Below, one piece after another: positions 53,101 to 59,987 of a stretch of 64,000 nucleotides of DNA (positions within the stretch are counted from its first letter, which is position 1; the number at the start of each line of letters is the position of its first letter). The notes under the pieces were generated by a model, which was not told the DNA's origin, searched no databases, and saw only the letters and a program-made list of their open reading frames with translations. Source of the stretch: Phenylobacterium glaciei (GTDB lineage: Bacteria > Pseudomonadota > Alphaproteobacteria > Caulobacterales > Caulobacteraceae); assembly GCF_016772415.1 (NCBI RefSeq), contig NZ_JAGSGD010000001.1, positions 744,001-808,000 of the forward strand. The letters run 5' to 3'. A program made the translations under genes and the position numbers.

Positions 53101-53781
53101 ACCTGGACGCCACCGAACGTGGTGGGGATCGGCGGGGCATACATGTGCATCTACGGGATGGAGGGCCCGGGCGGCTACCAGCTTTTCGGGCGCACCATCC
53201 AGGTGTGGAACACCTATCGCCAGACCAACGCCTTCACCGAGGGCAAGCCCTGGCTGCTGCGGTTCTTCGACCAGATCCGGTTCTTCCCGGTCAGCCACGA
53301 CGAACTGACCGAATGGCGCCGCGACTTCCCCCTGGGCCGCCGCGAGATCCGCATCGACGAGGAGACCTTCAAGCTCTCCGACTATCGCAGGATGATGGCC
53401 GACAACGCCGAGAGCATCGAAGCCTTTCAGGCCACCCGCCAGGCGGCCTTCGAGGCCGAGCGCGCCGACTGGGAGGTGAAGGGTGAATTCGCCCGGGTCG
53501 AGGCGCTGTCCAGCGAAGCTATAGATGATGCGCCGGCCGCCACCTTCGAGGCTCCCGGCGGCTCGGAATTCGTCGAGGCCCCCCTCGGCGGCAGCGTCTG
53601 GAAGATGCTCGTCGAGGTCGGCGACCGCGTGGAGAAGGGCGCGATCATCGCGGTGATCGAGGCCATGAAGACCGAGTGCGACGTGGCCAGCCCCAGCGCC
53701 GGCGTCGTCCGCCAGGTCTACGCCCAGGAACGCCAGCCCATCGCGCCAGGCGCCCCGATGATCGCCCTCGAACCGGCCTGA
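50158..53781 (+). CDS. Urea/guanidine carboxylase, biotin-dependent
   Basis: A 1207-aa multifunctional enzyme starting at GTG. Residues 1-445 are a biotin carboxylase ([15 protein letters not shown], the ATP-grasp loop [27 protein letters not shown]). Residues about 448-760 are a KipA/AHS2-like domain ([31 protein letters not shown]). Residues about 790-1010 are a KipI/AHS1-like domain. A carboxyltransferase part follows ([24 protein letters not shown]), then a C-terminal biotin domain with Lys1171 in EAMKTE. The two DUF1989 genes upstream argue for guanidine rather than urea as substrate. The product, carboxyguanidine, would pass to the deiminase and then to allophanate hydrolase. Confidence 0.92.
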   Translation: [1207 protein letters not shown]

Positions 53782-53787
53782 AATCCC

Positions 53788-55566
53788 ATGACCCGCCTCT
53801 CCATCACCGCCATCGCGTCCGACGTCTCCAGCGGCAAGCGCTCGGCCGAAGCCGTCATCGCCGAGGCCTTGGACTCCATCGCCGCCTATGACGAGGTCCA
53901 GGCCCACGCCTGGATCATGCGGCCCGACCCCCAGGCGGTCCTGGCCCAGGCCCGCGCCGTGGACGCCCGGATCGCGGCGGGGGAACAGCTGCCCCTGGCT
54001 GGTGTGCCCTTCGCGGTAAAGGACAATATCGACGTGGCGGGCCTGCCCACCACGGCGGCCTGCCCGGCCTACGCCTATGAGCCGGAAGCCACCGCCACCG
54101 TCGTCGCCCGGCTGCTGGCGGCTGGCGCGATCCTGATGGGCAAGACCAACCTGGATCAGTTCGCCACCGGCCTGGTGGGCGCGCGCAGCCCCTATGGCGC
54201 GCCGGGGTGCGTCTACAATCTCGCCTATGTCAGCGGAGGGTCGAGTTCCGGCTCGGCTGTGGCTGTGGCGGCGGGCCTAGTGGCCTTCGCGCTGGGCACC
54301 GACACGGCGGGCTCGGGCCGGGTTCCGGCCGCCTTCAACGGCCTGATCGGCTTCAAGCCCACCAAGGGCCGCTGGAGCGCCTCCGGCGTCGTGCCGGCCT
54401 GCCGCTCCCTGGACTGCGTGACGGTGCTGGCCAACGACGTCGCCGACGCCGCGCTGGTGGACAGCGTGGTGGCCGCCTTTGATCCCACCGACAGCTATTC
54501 TCGGCCCGCGCCGGCGGCGCCCGCCCTGCTGGGGCCGAGCTTCCGCTTCGGCATTCCGAAGGCGGAGCAACTGATCTTCATGGGCGACGACCAGGCCCAG
54601 GCCTTCTACGCCAAGGCCGTAACCCGGCTGACCCAGACCGGCGGCGTCCCCGTCGAGATCGACATCGAGCCGCTGCTGGAAGCCGCCAAGCTGCTCTACA
54701 GCGGGCCCTGGGTGGCTGAGCGGACCGCCGCCATCGAGACCCTGCTGCGCGAGACCCCGGCGGCGGTGAACCCGACGGTCCGCGCCATCCTGCAGGGCGG
54801 CTTCGGGGTCACCGGCGTCGACACCTTCCGCGGGCTCTATGCGCTCGCCGACCATGCCCGGGCGGCCGAGGCGATCTGGCCCCAGGTCGATGTCCTGCTG
54901 CTGCCCACCACGCCCACCATCTACCGCCTGCGCGAGGTGATGGCCGAGCCCTTCGCCCTGAACGGGGCGCTGGGCCTCTACACCAACTTCGTCAACCTGC
55001 TGGACATGAGCGCCATCGCGGTGCCGGCCGGGTTCCGCGACAACGACACCGGCTTCGGCGTCACCCTGGTCGGCCAGGCCTGGGCCGACAACGTCCTGCT
55101 CGACCTGGCCCGCCGCTACGAGGAGATCTCCCCCATGCCCGACGCCCCCGCGCTCGACACCGCCGGCAAGCCCCAGACCGTGAAGCTGGCCGTGGTCGGC
55201 GCCCACCTGGCCGGCATGCCCCTGCACTGGCAGCTCACCTCCCGCGACGCCAAGCTGGTCAGCCGCACCAAGACCGCCCCGGCCTACAAGCTGTTCGCCA
55301 TGACCAACACCACGCCGTTCAAGCCGGCCCTGATCCACGTCGGCGAGGGCGGCGGGGCCATCGAGGTGGAGGTCTATGAACTGGGGGTCGAAGCCTTCGG
55401 CAGCTTCGTCGTCGAGGTGCCGGCGCCGCTAGCCATCGGCACCGTCACCCTGGAGGGCGGCGGCTCGGTGAAGGGCTTCGTCGCCGAACCCCGGGCCATC
55501 GTGGGCGCCGAGGACATCACGGCCCTGGGTGGCTGGCGCAAGTATATCGCCGGCCTGCCGGCCTAG
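53788..55566 (+). CDS. atzF: Allophanate hydrolase
   Basis: A 592-aa amidase-signature enzyme. The catalytic Lys78 is in PFAVKDNIDVAG, the serine-rich loop GGSSSGS starts at 150, and the nucleophile is Ser176 in TDTAGSGR. Residues about 465-590 form the separate C-terminal domain typical of AtzF (KLAVVGAHLAGMPLHWQLTSRDAKLV ... YKLFAMTNTTPFKPALI). It splits allophanate to two ammonia and CO2, the last step of the guanidine or urea carboxylase route. Start is 6 bp after the carboxylase stop, closing a five-gene operon that begins with the NikR-like regulator. Confidence 0.92.
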   Translation: MTRLSITAIASDVSSGKRSAEAVIAEALDSIAAYDEVQAHAWIMRPDPQAVLAQARAVDARIAAGEQLPLAGVPFAVKDNIDVAGLPTTAACPAYAYEPEATATVVARLLAAGAILMGKTNLDQFATGLVGARSPYGAPGCVYNLAYVSGGSSSGSAVAVAAGLVAFALGTDTAGSGRVPAAFNGLIGFKPTKGRWSASGVVPACRSLDCVTVLANDVADAALVDSVVAAFDPTDSYSRPAPAAPALLGPSFRFGIPKAEQLIFMGDDQAQAFYAKAVTRLTQTGGVPVEIDIEPLLEAAKLLYSGPWVAERTAAIETLLRETPAAVNPTVRAILQGGFGVTGVDTFRGLYALADHARAAEAIWPQVDVLLLPTTPTIYRLREVMAEPFALNGALGLYTNFVNLLDMSAIAVPAGFRDNDTGFGVTLVGQAWADNVLLDLARRYEEISPMPDAPALDTAGKPQTVKLAVVGAHLAGMPLHWQLTSRDAKLVSRTKTAPAYKLFAMTNTTPFKPALIHVGEGGGAIEVEVYELGVEAFGSFVVEVPAPLAIGTVTLEGGGSVKGFVAEPRAIVGAEDITALGGWRKYIAGLPA

Positions 55567-55575
55567 CTTTCCCGG

Positions 55576-55598
55576 CCTTCCCCCTCGATGGGGGAGGG
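55576..55598. terminator. Hairpin between convergent atzF and ABC ATPase genes
   Basis: CCTTCCCCC (55576-55584) pairs with GGGGGAGGG (55590-55598) across a 5-nt loop, with one G-T pair. It fills the 33-bp gap between the two convergent genes. There is no T run, so it may serve as a weak bidirectional terminator. Confidence 0.45.
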
Positions 55599-55599
55599 T

Positions 55600-56370
55600 T
55601 CAGACGGAGGCGACCAACCCCTTCAACACCGGCGGCACCGCGCGGCTCTTCTTGTTGTCCAGCGGAAAGTCGTAGACCGCCGTGGAGCCATAGCGGTGCG
55701 GGGCGTGGGGGTCGTGGCGGCGCTTGTCGAAGGCCACCACGCGGGTGCCCAGCTTGAAGGCCTCCTTGATGTCGTGGGTGACCATCAGGATGGTCAGCTT
55801 GTGCTCGGTCCACAGCTCGGTGATCAGGGCGTGCATGTCCAGGCGCACGCCAGGGTCCAGCGCGCCGAAAGGTTCATCTAAGAGCAGGATGCGGGGCCGG
55901 GTGATCAGGGCCTGGGCGAGCGCCAGGCGCTGCTGCATGCCCCCCGACAGCGCCCGGGGATAGGTCTTGAAATTGTGCTCCAGGCCAACCCGGGCCAGCA
56001 GGGCCTTGGCCGCCTCGCGGGCCTTCTTCTTGTCCTTGCCCCCCAGCCGGCCGCGGACGGGGGAGCCCGCGCAGTCCAGGCCGAAGGTGACGTTGTCGAG
56101 CGCATTCATGTGCGGGAACACCGAGTAGCGCTGGAAGACCACGCCGCGGTCGGGTCCCGGCTCCGGCGACAGCGGTTCCCCGTCCAGCAGGATCGAGCCT
56201 CGGGTCGGCGCCTCCTGGCCGAGCGCCAGGCGCAGGAAGGTGGACTTGCCCGCGCCCGACGGTCCGATGATGGAGACGAAGGCTCCGTCTGCGACGTTCA
56301 GGTCGACCTTCTCCAGGACGATCTTCGAGCCATATTCGACCCAGACGTTTCGGAAGGACAGCACGCTCAT
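55600..56370 (-). CDS. NitT/Tau-type ABC importer ATPase
   Basis: A 256-aa ATPase with Walker A GPSGAGKST, Q-loop VVFQRYSVFPHM, signature LSGGMQQRLALAQAL, Walker B ILLLDEPFGALD and H-loop VTHDIKEAF. The family imports nitrate, sulfonates, taurine or similar small nitrogen compounds; homologues beside urea carboxylase genes are called urea-carboxylase-related transporters. The C-terminal part (HRYGSTAVYDFPLDNKKSRAVPPV) is a short extension. Its start overlaps the permease stop by 4 bases. Guanidine or a guanidino compound is the inferred cargo. Confidence 0.88.
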   Translation of the reverse strand: MSVLSFRNVWVEYGSKIVLEKVDLNVADGAFVSIIGPSGAGKSTFLRLALGQEAPTRGSILLDGEPLSPEPGPDRGVVFQRYSVFPHMNALDNVTFGLDCAGSPVRGRLGGKDKKKAREAAKALLARVGLEHNFKTYPRALSGGMQQRLALAQALITRPRILLLDEPFGALDPGVRLDMHALITELWTEHKLTILMVTHDIKEAFKLGTRVVAFDKRRHDPHAPHRYGSTAVYDFPLDNKKSRAVPPVLKGLVASV

Positions 56371-57191
56371 CGGACGTTCCGCGGCGGGTGGGCCCAGGCG
56401 AAGCTGGTGCGGCTCCAGGCCTGCAGGGCGAGGTCCATGATCACCGCCAGCAGTGAGATCCAGACGACGTAGGGAAGGATGATATCCATGGCCAGGTAGC
56501 GGCGGACCAGGAAAATCCGGTAGCCGAGGCCGACGTCGGAGGCGATGGCCTCGGCCGAGATCAGATAGACCCAGGCCGGGCAGAGCGAGAGCCTCAAGGA
56601 ATCGATCAGGCGCGGCAGGGCCTGGGGCAGGGCCACCCGCAGCAGGGTCAGCCAGGTGGAGGCGCCCAGCGTCTGGGCCTTGACGATCTGTTCCTCGGGG
56701 ATGGCGGCGACGTGGGTCGCCAGGTCGCGGACCATGACCGGGGTGATGCCCACGAAGATCAGCACGATCTTGGAGGTCTCCCCCAGCCCGAAGACGATGA
56801 AGAGAATGGGCAGAACCGCGATGGGCGGGATCACCGAGATGGTCGCCACCAGCGGCCCGAGGTTGGCCCTCACATAGGGCAGCAGACCGATGGTCAGGCC
56901 AAGTACAAGGGTGGTGGCCGCCGCCAGGCCGACGGCGATCCCCAGACGGCTCAGGCTGGCCTTGGTGTCGGCCACCAGGGGAACCTCGCCGGTGCGGGGA
57001 TCGGGCTCGAAGGCCATGGTCTGGATGCCGGCGGCCATGGCGGCCGGGATAGGGGTGATCTTGTCGCGGGGGTTCTCGGTGTGCCGCGCGGTGGCGATCA
57101 CCAGGTAGAGCAGGACCAGGGCCAGGATCGGCAGCAGGCCCAGAAGGAGGCGACCCCCGACACGCGGCCGCGCGTTCAGCAGACGGCGCAT
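56367..57191 (-). CDS. NitT/Tau-type ABC importer permease
   Basis: A 274-aa protein with about six membrane helices (first at residues 13-33, GRLLLGLLPILALVLLYLVIA) and a periplasmic loop up to residue 80. The EAA-like coupling loop is KAQTLGASTWLTLLRVALPQALPRLIDSLRL, which docks to the ATPase. The order binding protein, permease, ATPase is that of NitT/Tau importers. It is 47 bp downstream of the binding-protein gene and overlaps the ATPase gene, so the three are one operon running towards the convergent catabolic operon. Confidence 0.88.
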   Translation of the reverse strand: MRRLLNARPRVGGRLLLGLLPILALVLLYLVIATARHTENPRDKITPIPAAMAAGIQTMAFEPDPRTGEVPLVADTKASLSRLGIAVGLAAATTLVLGLTIGLLPYVRANLGPLVATISVIPPIAVLPILFIVFGLGETSKIVLIFVGITPVMVRDLATHVAAIPEEQIVKAQTLGASTWLTLLRVALPQALPRLIDSLRLSLCPAWVYLISAEAIASDVGLGYRIFLVRRYLAMDIILPYVVWISLLAVIMDLALQAWSRTSFAWAHPPRNVR

Positions 57192-57238
57192 CGGAAGGTC
57201 ACCTCCAGAGGGGTAAGCGGGGACTTGGGACGCGGGGG

Positions 57239-58336
57239 CTAGAGCTTGCCGTCCGCGGCCATCTGCACGTAGGTCGGGTCGAAGCGCAGCTTCACGTTCT
57301 TCGGGTCGCCCAGGATCTTGCCGCCCGGGAACTCGATGCCGATGTCATCCACCGACTTGGCGCCCTGGCCGAACAGGCCGTTGGTGAAGCTGAACTTGCG
57401 CACCTTGTCGTTGGCCGCGACCAGGTCGGGGCTGACGGTGGCCGCGAGCGCCGCCTTGGGATCGTAATACAGGTAGGTGGTCTTCAGCTGGCTCTCGTAG
57501 CCGGCCAGGTCGGTGCCGGAGATCTTGGCCATCGCCTCGCGGGCGGCCTTACCGGCGGCGTCCTGCTGGTTCATCAGCATGGTGGTCTCGTACCAGATGC
57601 CGGCCAGGGCCTTGGCCAGGTTCGGGTTGGCCTTGGCCACCTCGGTGGAGATGATCATGCCGTCGAGGATCTCGCCGGGGATCTTGGACGAGTCGAAAAC
57701 TTGCTTGGCGCCCGGCAGCTTCTTGATCTCGGTCAGCTGCGGATTCCACGGCACAACGGCCTTGGTTTCCGGCGCCGAGAAGGCCGCCACGATGTCGGCG
57801 TCGGAGGTGTTGACCACCTTCACGTCGGTCATCTTCAGGCCGGCGCTCTCCAGACCGCGGGCGAGCAGGTAGTGGGAGACGGAGTTCTCGACGAGGTTGA
57901 CCGGACGGCCCTTGATGTCGGCGAGCGTCGCGCCGCCCTTCAGGACGATGCCGTCATTGCCGTTGGAATAGTCGCCGATCATCACGAAGGTGGTGTCCTT
58001 CCCGGCGGCGGCGGGAATGGTCAGGGCGTCCATGTTGGTGGAGGTCACCGCGTCCAGCTTGCCGGCGGTGAACTGGTTCAGGCTTTCGACATAGTCGTTG
58101 ATCTGCACCAGCTTGATATCGACGCCGTACTTGTCGGACCACTTCTTCACGATCCCGGCCTGCTCGGCATAGGGCCAGGGCATCCAGCCAGCATAGATGG
58201 TCCAGCCGACGGTGTAGGTCTTGGCGGCGGGGGCCGCGGCTGTCTTGGTCTCGGTCTTGGGGCTACAGGCGGCGAGCGCCAGGCCGACAAGGGCCGCCGT
58301 CGCGGCGACTTTCACTCCGGTAAGCCACTTGGTCAT
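57239..58336 (-). CDS. ABC substrate-binding lipoprotein of the guanidine-locus importer
   Basis: A 365-aa lipoprotein with lipobox LALAACSPK (Cys24). The mature protein starts with TYTVGWTIYAGWMPWPYAEQAGIVKKW, the NMT1/taurine-binding fold, and continues with NQFTAGKLDAVTSTNMDALTIPAAAGKDTTFVMIGDYSNG. The aromatic-rich opening (Trp-x-x-Tyr-x-x-Trp-x-x-Trp) would suit a cation such as guanidinium, but that is inference. It opens the importer operon. A 28-bp NikR-geometry operator lies 47-74 bp upstream of the start. Confidence 0.88.
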   Translation of the reverse strand: MTKWLTGVKVAATAALVGLALAACSPKTETKTAAAPAAKTYTVGWTIYAGWMPWPYAEQAGIVKKWSDKYGVDIKLVQINDYVESLNQFTAGKLDAVTSTNMDALTIPAAAGKDTTFVMIGDYSNGNDGIVLKGGATLADIKGRPVNLVENSVSHYLLARGLESAGLKMTDVKVVNTSDADIVAAFSAPETKAVVPWNPQLTEIKKLPGAKQVFDSSKIPGEILDGMIISTEVAKANPNLAKALAGIWYETTMLMNQQDAAGKAAREAMAKISGTDLAGYESQLKTTYLYYDPKAALAATVSPDLVAANDKVRKFSFTNGLFGQGAKSVDDIGIEFPGGKILGDPKNVKLRFDPTYVQMAADGKL

Positions 58337-58382
58337 ATCGATCCCCTGTTCCGCAGACGCGCCCTCGCCCGTCTTTCGAGCG

Positions 58383-58410
58383 ATATTACTGAGTGGGCAG
58401 ATCGTAATAA
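58383..58410. promoter_or_regulatory. 28-bp NikR-geometry operator, importer copy
   Basis: ATATTACTGA (58383-58392), 8 bp, then ATCGTAATAA (58401-58410). The inner TATTAC and GTAATA half-sites and the 28-bp length match the perfect copy at 48199-48226. It lies upstream of the binding-protein gene on the minus strand and 180 bp from the oxygenase gene, so the importer is the likely target. Confidence 0.75.
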
Positions 58411-58538
58411 TCCACGGCTCCGGTGCGTGTGGGCCGGCGAGCCGGAAAGGCGCCGCAAAACGAGGCAGCGAGGCGCCATGATGAACGTCCAGGCGTCAAT
58501 CCGCGGGCCTGTTACGGCCGGTTGACGCCTCGCATACG

Positions 58539-58566
58539 TGAATACGAACCGTTCGATTGGTAATAC
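58539..58566. promoter_or_regulatory. 28-bp NikR-geometry operator, oxygenase copy (weaker)
   Basis: TGAATACGAA (58539-58548), 8 bp, then TTGGTAATAC (58557-58566). The right half matches the consensus GTATTACGAT at 8 of 10 bases when read on the other strand, the left half at 6 of 10. Spacing is the same as in the other two copies. It ends 23 bp before the GTG start of the oxygenase, which suggests joint control. Confidence 0.5.
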
Positions 58567-58589
58567 GCCCAAAGCCTGGGAGACCGCTC

Positions 58590-59582
58590 GTGACCCGCAA
58601 TTTCCAGACTGTGCCGGTGGTCGATATCGCCGGCCTGCGCTCGACCGCCGCGGCGGATCGCCAGGCTGTCGCCGACGCCCTGGGTCGCGCGGCGCGGGAG
58701 GCGGGCTTCCTCTATGTCTCCGGCCATGGCCTGGACCCCGTCCTGATCGAGGACTTGCTGGAGGCGGCCCAACGCTACTTCGCTCAGCCGATGCCGGCGA
58801 AAATGGCCTCCTATATCGGCGGCTCCACCAACCACTCCGGCTACGTCCCGGAGGGCGAGGAGGTCTTTCCCGGCGGAAAGATCGACAAGAAAGAAGCCTA
58901 TGACATCGGCCTCGACTGGCCGGCCGGCGACCCGCGCGCGCCGATGCTGGGCCCGAACCTCTGGCCGGACGACGCCGGCTTCAGAACCGCAGCCGGCGCC
59001 TATTATTCCGCGATCTCCACCCTGGCGCGGCGCCTGTTCGGCGGCTTCGCCCTGGCGCTCGGTCTGCCGCAGGACGCCTTCGAGGCCCACCTGACCTGTC
59101 CCCCCAGCCAGCTGCGGGTGATCCACTATCCCTTCGATCCCCACGCCGAGCCCGACCAGCAGGGGATCGGCGCCCACACCGACTATGAGTTCTTCACCCT
59201 GCTGCACGGCACCGCGCCCGGCCTGGAGGTCATGAACGGCGAGGGCCGCTGGATCGACTGCCCGCCGATCCCCGGCGCCTTCGTGGTCAATATCGGCGAC
59301 ATGCTGGAGGCCTGGACCAATGGCGAGTTCGTGGCCACCTCGCACCGGGTCCGCAAGGTCGGCGAGGCGCGCTACAGCCTCCCCTTCTTCGCCACCTGTG
59401 ACTCCTGGACCGTGGTGGCGCCGCACCCGGCCTTCGTGACGCCCAAGCGCCCCGCCCGTTATCCGGCCCTCGTCTCCGGCGACCACCTCATGGCCCAGAC
59501 CATCGCGACGTTCGGGTATCTCCAGGGTCGCCGCGGCGAGGCGCCCACGACGCCAGCTTTCGGGCAAGAGGCGAAGGTCTAG
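58590..59582 (+). CDS. 2-oxoglutarate/Fe(II) oxygenase, isopenicillin-N-synthase-like
   Basis: A 330-aa oxygenase starting at GTG. The iron ligands are His196 and Asp198 (GAHTDYEFFTLL) and His252 (TSHRV). The 2-oxoglutarate-binding Arg261 is in RYSLPFF. The N-terminal part (VPVVDIAGLRS ... GFLYVSGHGLD) is standard for this superfamily. Relatives in plants hydroxylate homoarginine so that guanidine is released, and the ethylene-forming enzyme does the same with arginine. Its position in a guanidine-degrading locus makes such a guanidine-releasing reaction an attractive hypothesis. Substrate is unproven. It is preceded by the weaker NikR-type operator. Confidence 0.88.
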   Translation: MTRNFQTVPVVDIAGLRSTAAADRQAVADALGRAAREAGFLYVSGHGLDPVLIEDLLEAAQRYFAQPMPAKMASYIGGSTNHSGYVPEGEEVFPGGKIDKKEAYDIGLDWPAGDPRAPMLGPNLWPDDAGFRTAAGAYYSAISTLARRLFGGFALALGLPQDAFEAHLTCPPSQLRVIHYPFDPHAEPDQQGIGAHTDYEFFTLLHGTAPGLEVMNGEGRWIDCPPIPGAFVVNIGDMLEAWTNGEFVATSHRVRKVGEARYSLPFFATCDSWTVVAPHPAFVTPKRPARYPALVSGDHLMAQTIATFGYLQGRRGEAPTTPAFGQEAKV

Positions 59583-59604
59583 CCGCCGCACTCCTCGCCC
59601 CCCT

Positions 59605-59706
59605 GGGGGAGAGGGTAGGGTGAGGGGGCCTCCGCGCAGCGGAGGTCTTCCGGCCCCGGAACAACAACGGCGCATCAGAGAGAGTCCTCACCCTACCCTC
59701 TCCCTC
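59605..59706. repeat. Long inverted-repeat element (GGGGAGAGGGTAGGGTGAGG type)
   Basis: The arm at 59605-59625 and the arm at 59686-59706 are complementary at 20 of 21 positions, and a central hairpin CCTCCGC-GCA-GCGGAGG lies at 59629-59645. It is a third dispersed palindromic family, distinct from those at 8568 and 32068. It follows the oxygenase gene and probably also ends its transcript. Confidence 0.75.
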
Positions 59707-59864
59707 AAGTGGGAGAGGACAAGAGGCGACGCCCTGGATCGTGGCGTCCAGCCGATTTCCTGCCCAGGCTTTAGGCAGGCGCTTTGACTTCACAGCCTGC
59801 TGGGCCGGACGCCGTGGCCGCTTCTCACTCGAAGCCTACCCTCGAGCCTCGCCTGGAGGTTCCC

Positions 59865-59987
59865 ATGACCCCTCGAAAAGCCGCCGCCCCGAAGGCTGCT
59901 CAGCCGCTGGCCGCCGTCCCCTGGGTCGTGCTGCTGCGCTCGGCCCTGTTCCAGGCCATGACCGTCCGCGCCGACCGGCTCGGCTAA
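59865..59987 (+). CDS. Possible 40-aa small protein
   Basis: An ATG with a good ribosome-binding site (GGAGG, 5 bp upstream) opens a 40-codon frame. The product has a basic, Ala/Pro-rich N-terminus (MTPRKAAAPKAAQP) and a hydrophobic stretch (LAAVPWVVLLRSALFQAMTV) that could be an amphipathic or membrane helix. It ends 4 bases inside the convergent second NikR-like gene. No homology is known to me; chance is possible. Confidence 0.35.
   Translation: MTPRKAAAPKAAQPLAAVPWVVLLRSALFQAMTVRADRLG

Noticed and set aside
50938..53907. A 989-codon open frame on the minus strand opposite the carboxylase gene
   Set aside because: It lies wholly antisense to a gene with unmistakable biotin-enzyme motifs. 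Its composition (repetitive Gly, Ala, Asp, Val, His, Gln) is that of a GC-rich shadow frame. The same reasoning removes the long frames opposite 8738-9901, 10033-11619, 38392-40572 and 46372-48051.
58560..58585. GCCCAAAGCCTGGGAGA, resembling the 3' end of a guanidine-I (ykkC) riboswitch
   Set aside because: The essential upstream elements and paired stems are missing, the space to the start codon is too short, and the region is better explained by the NikR-geometry operator.
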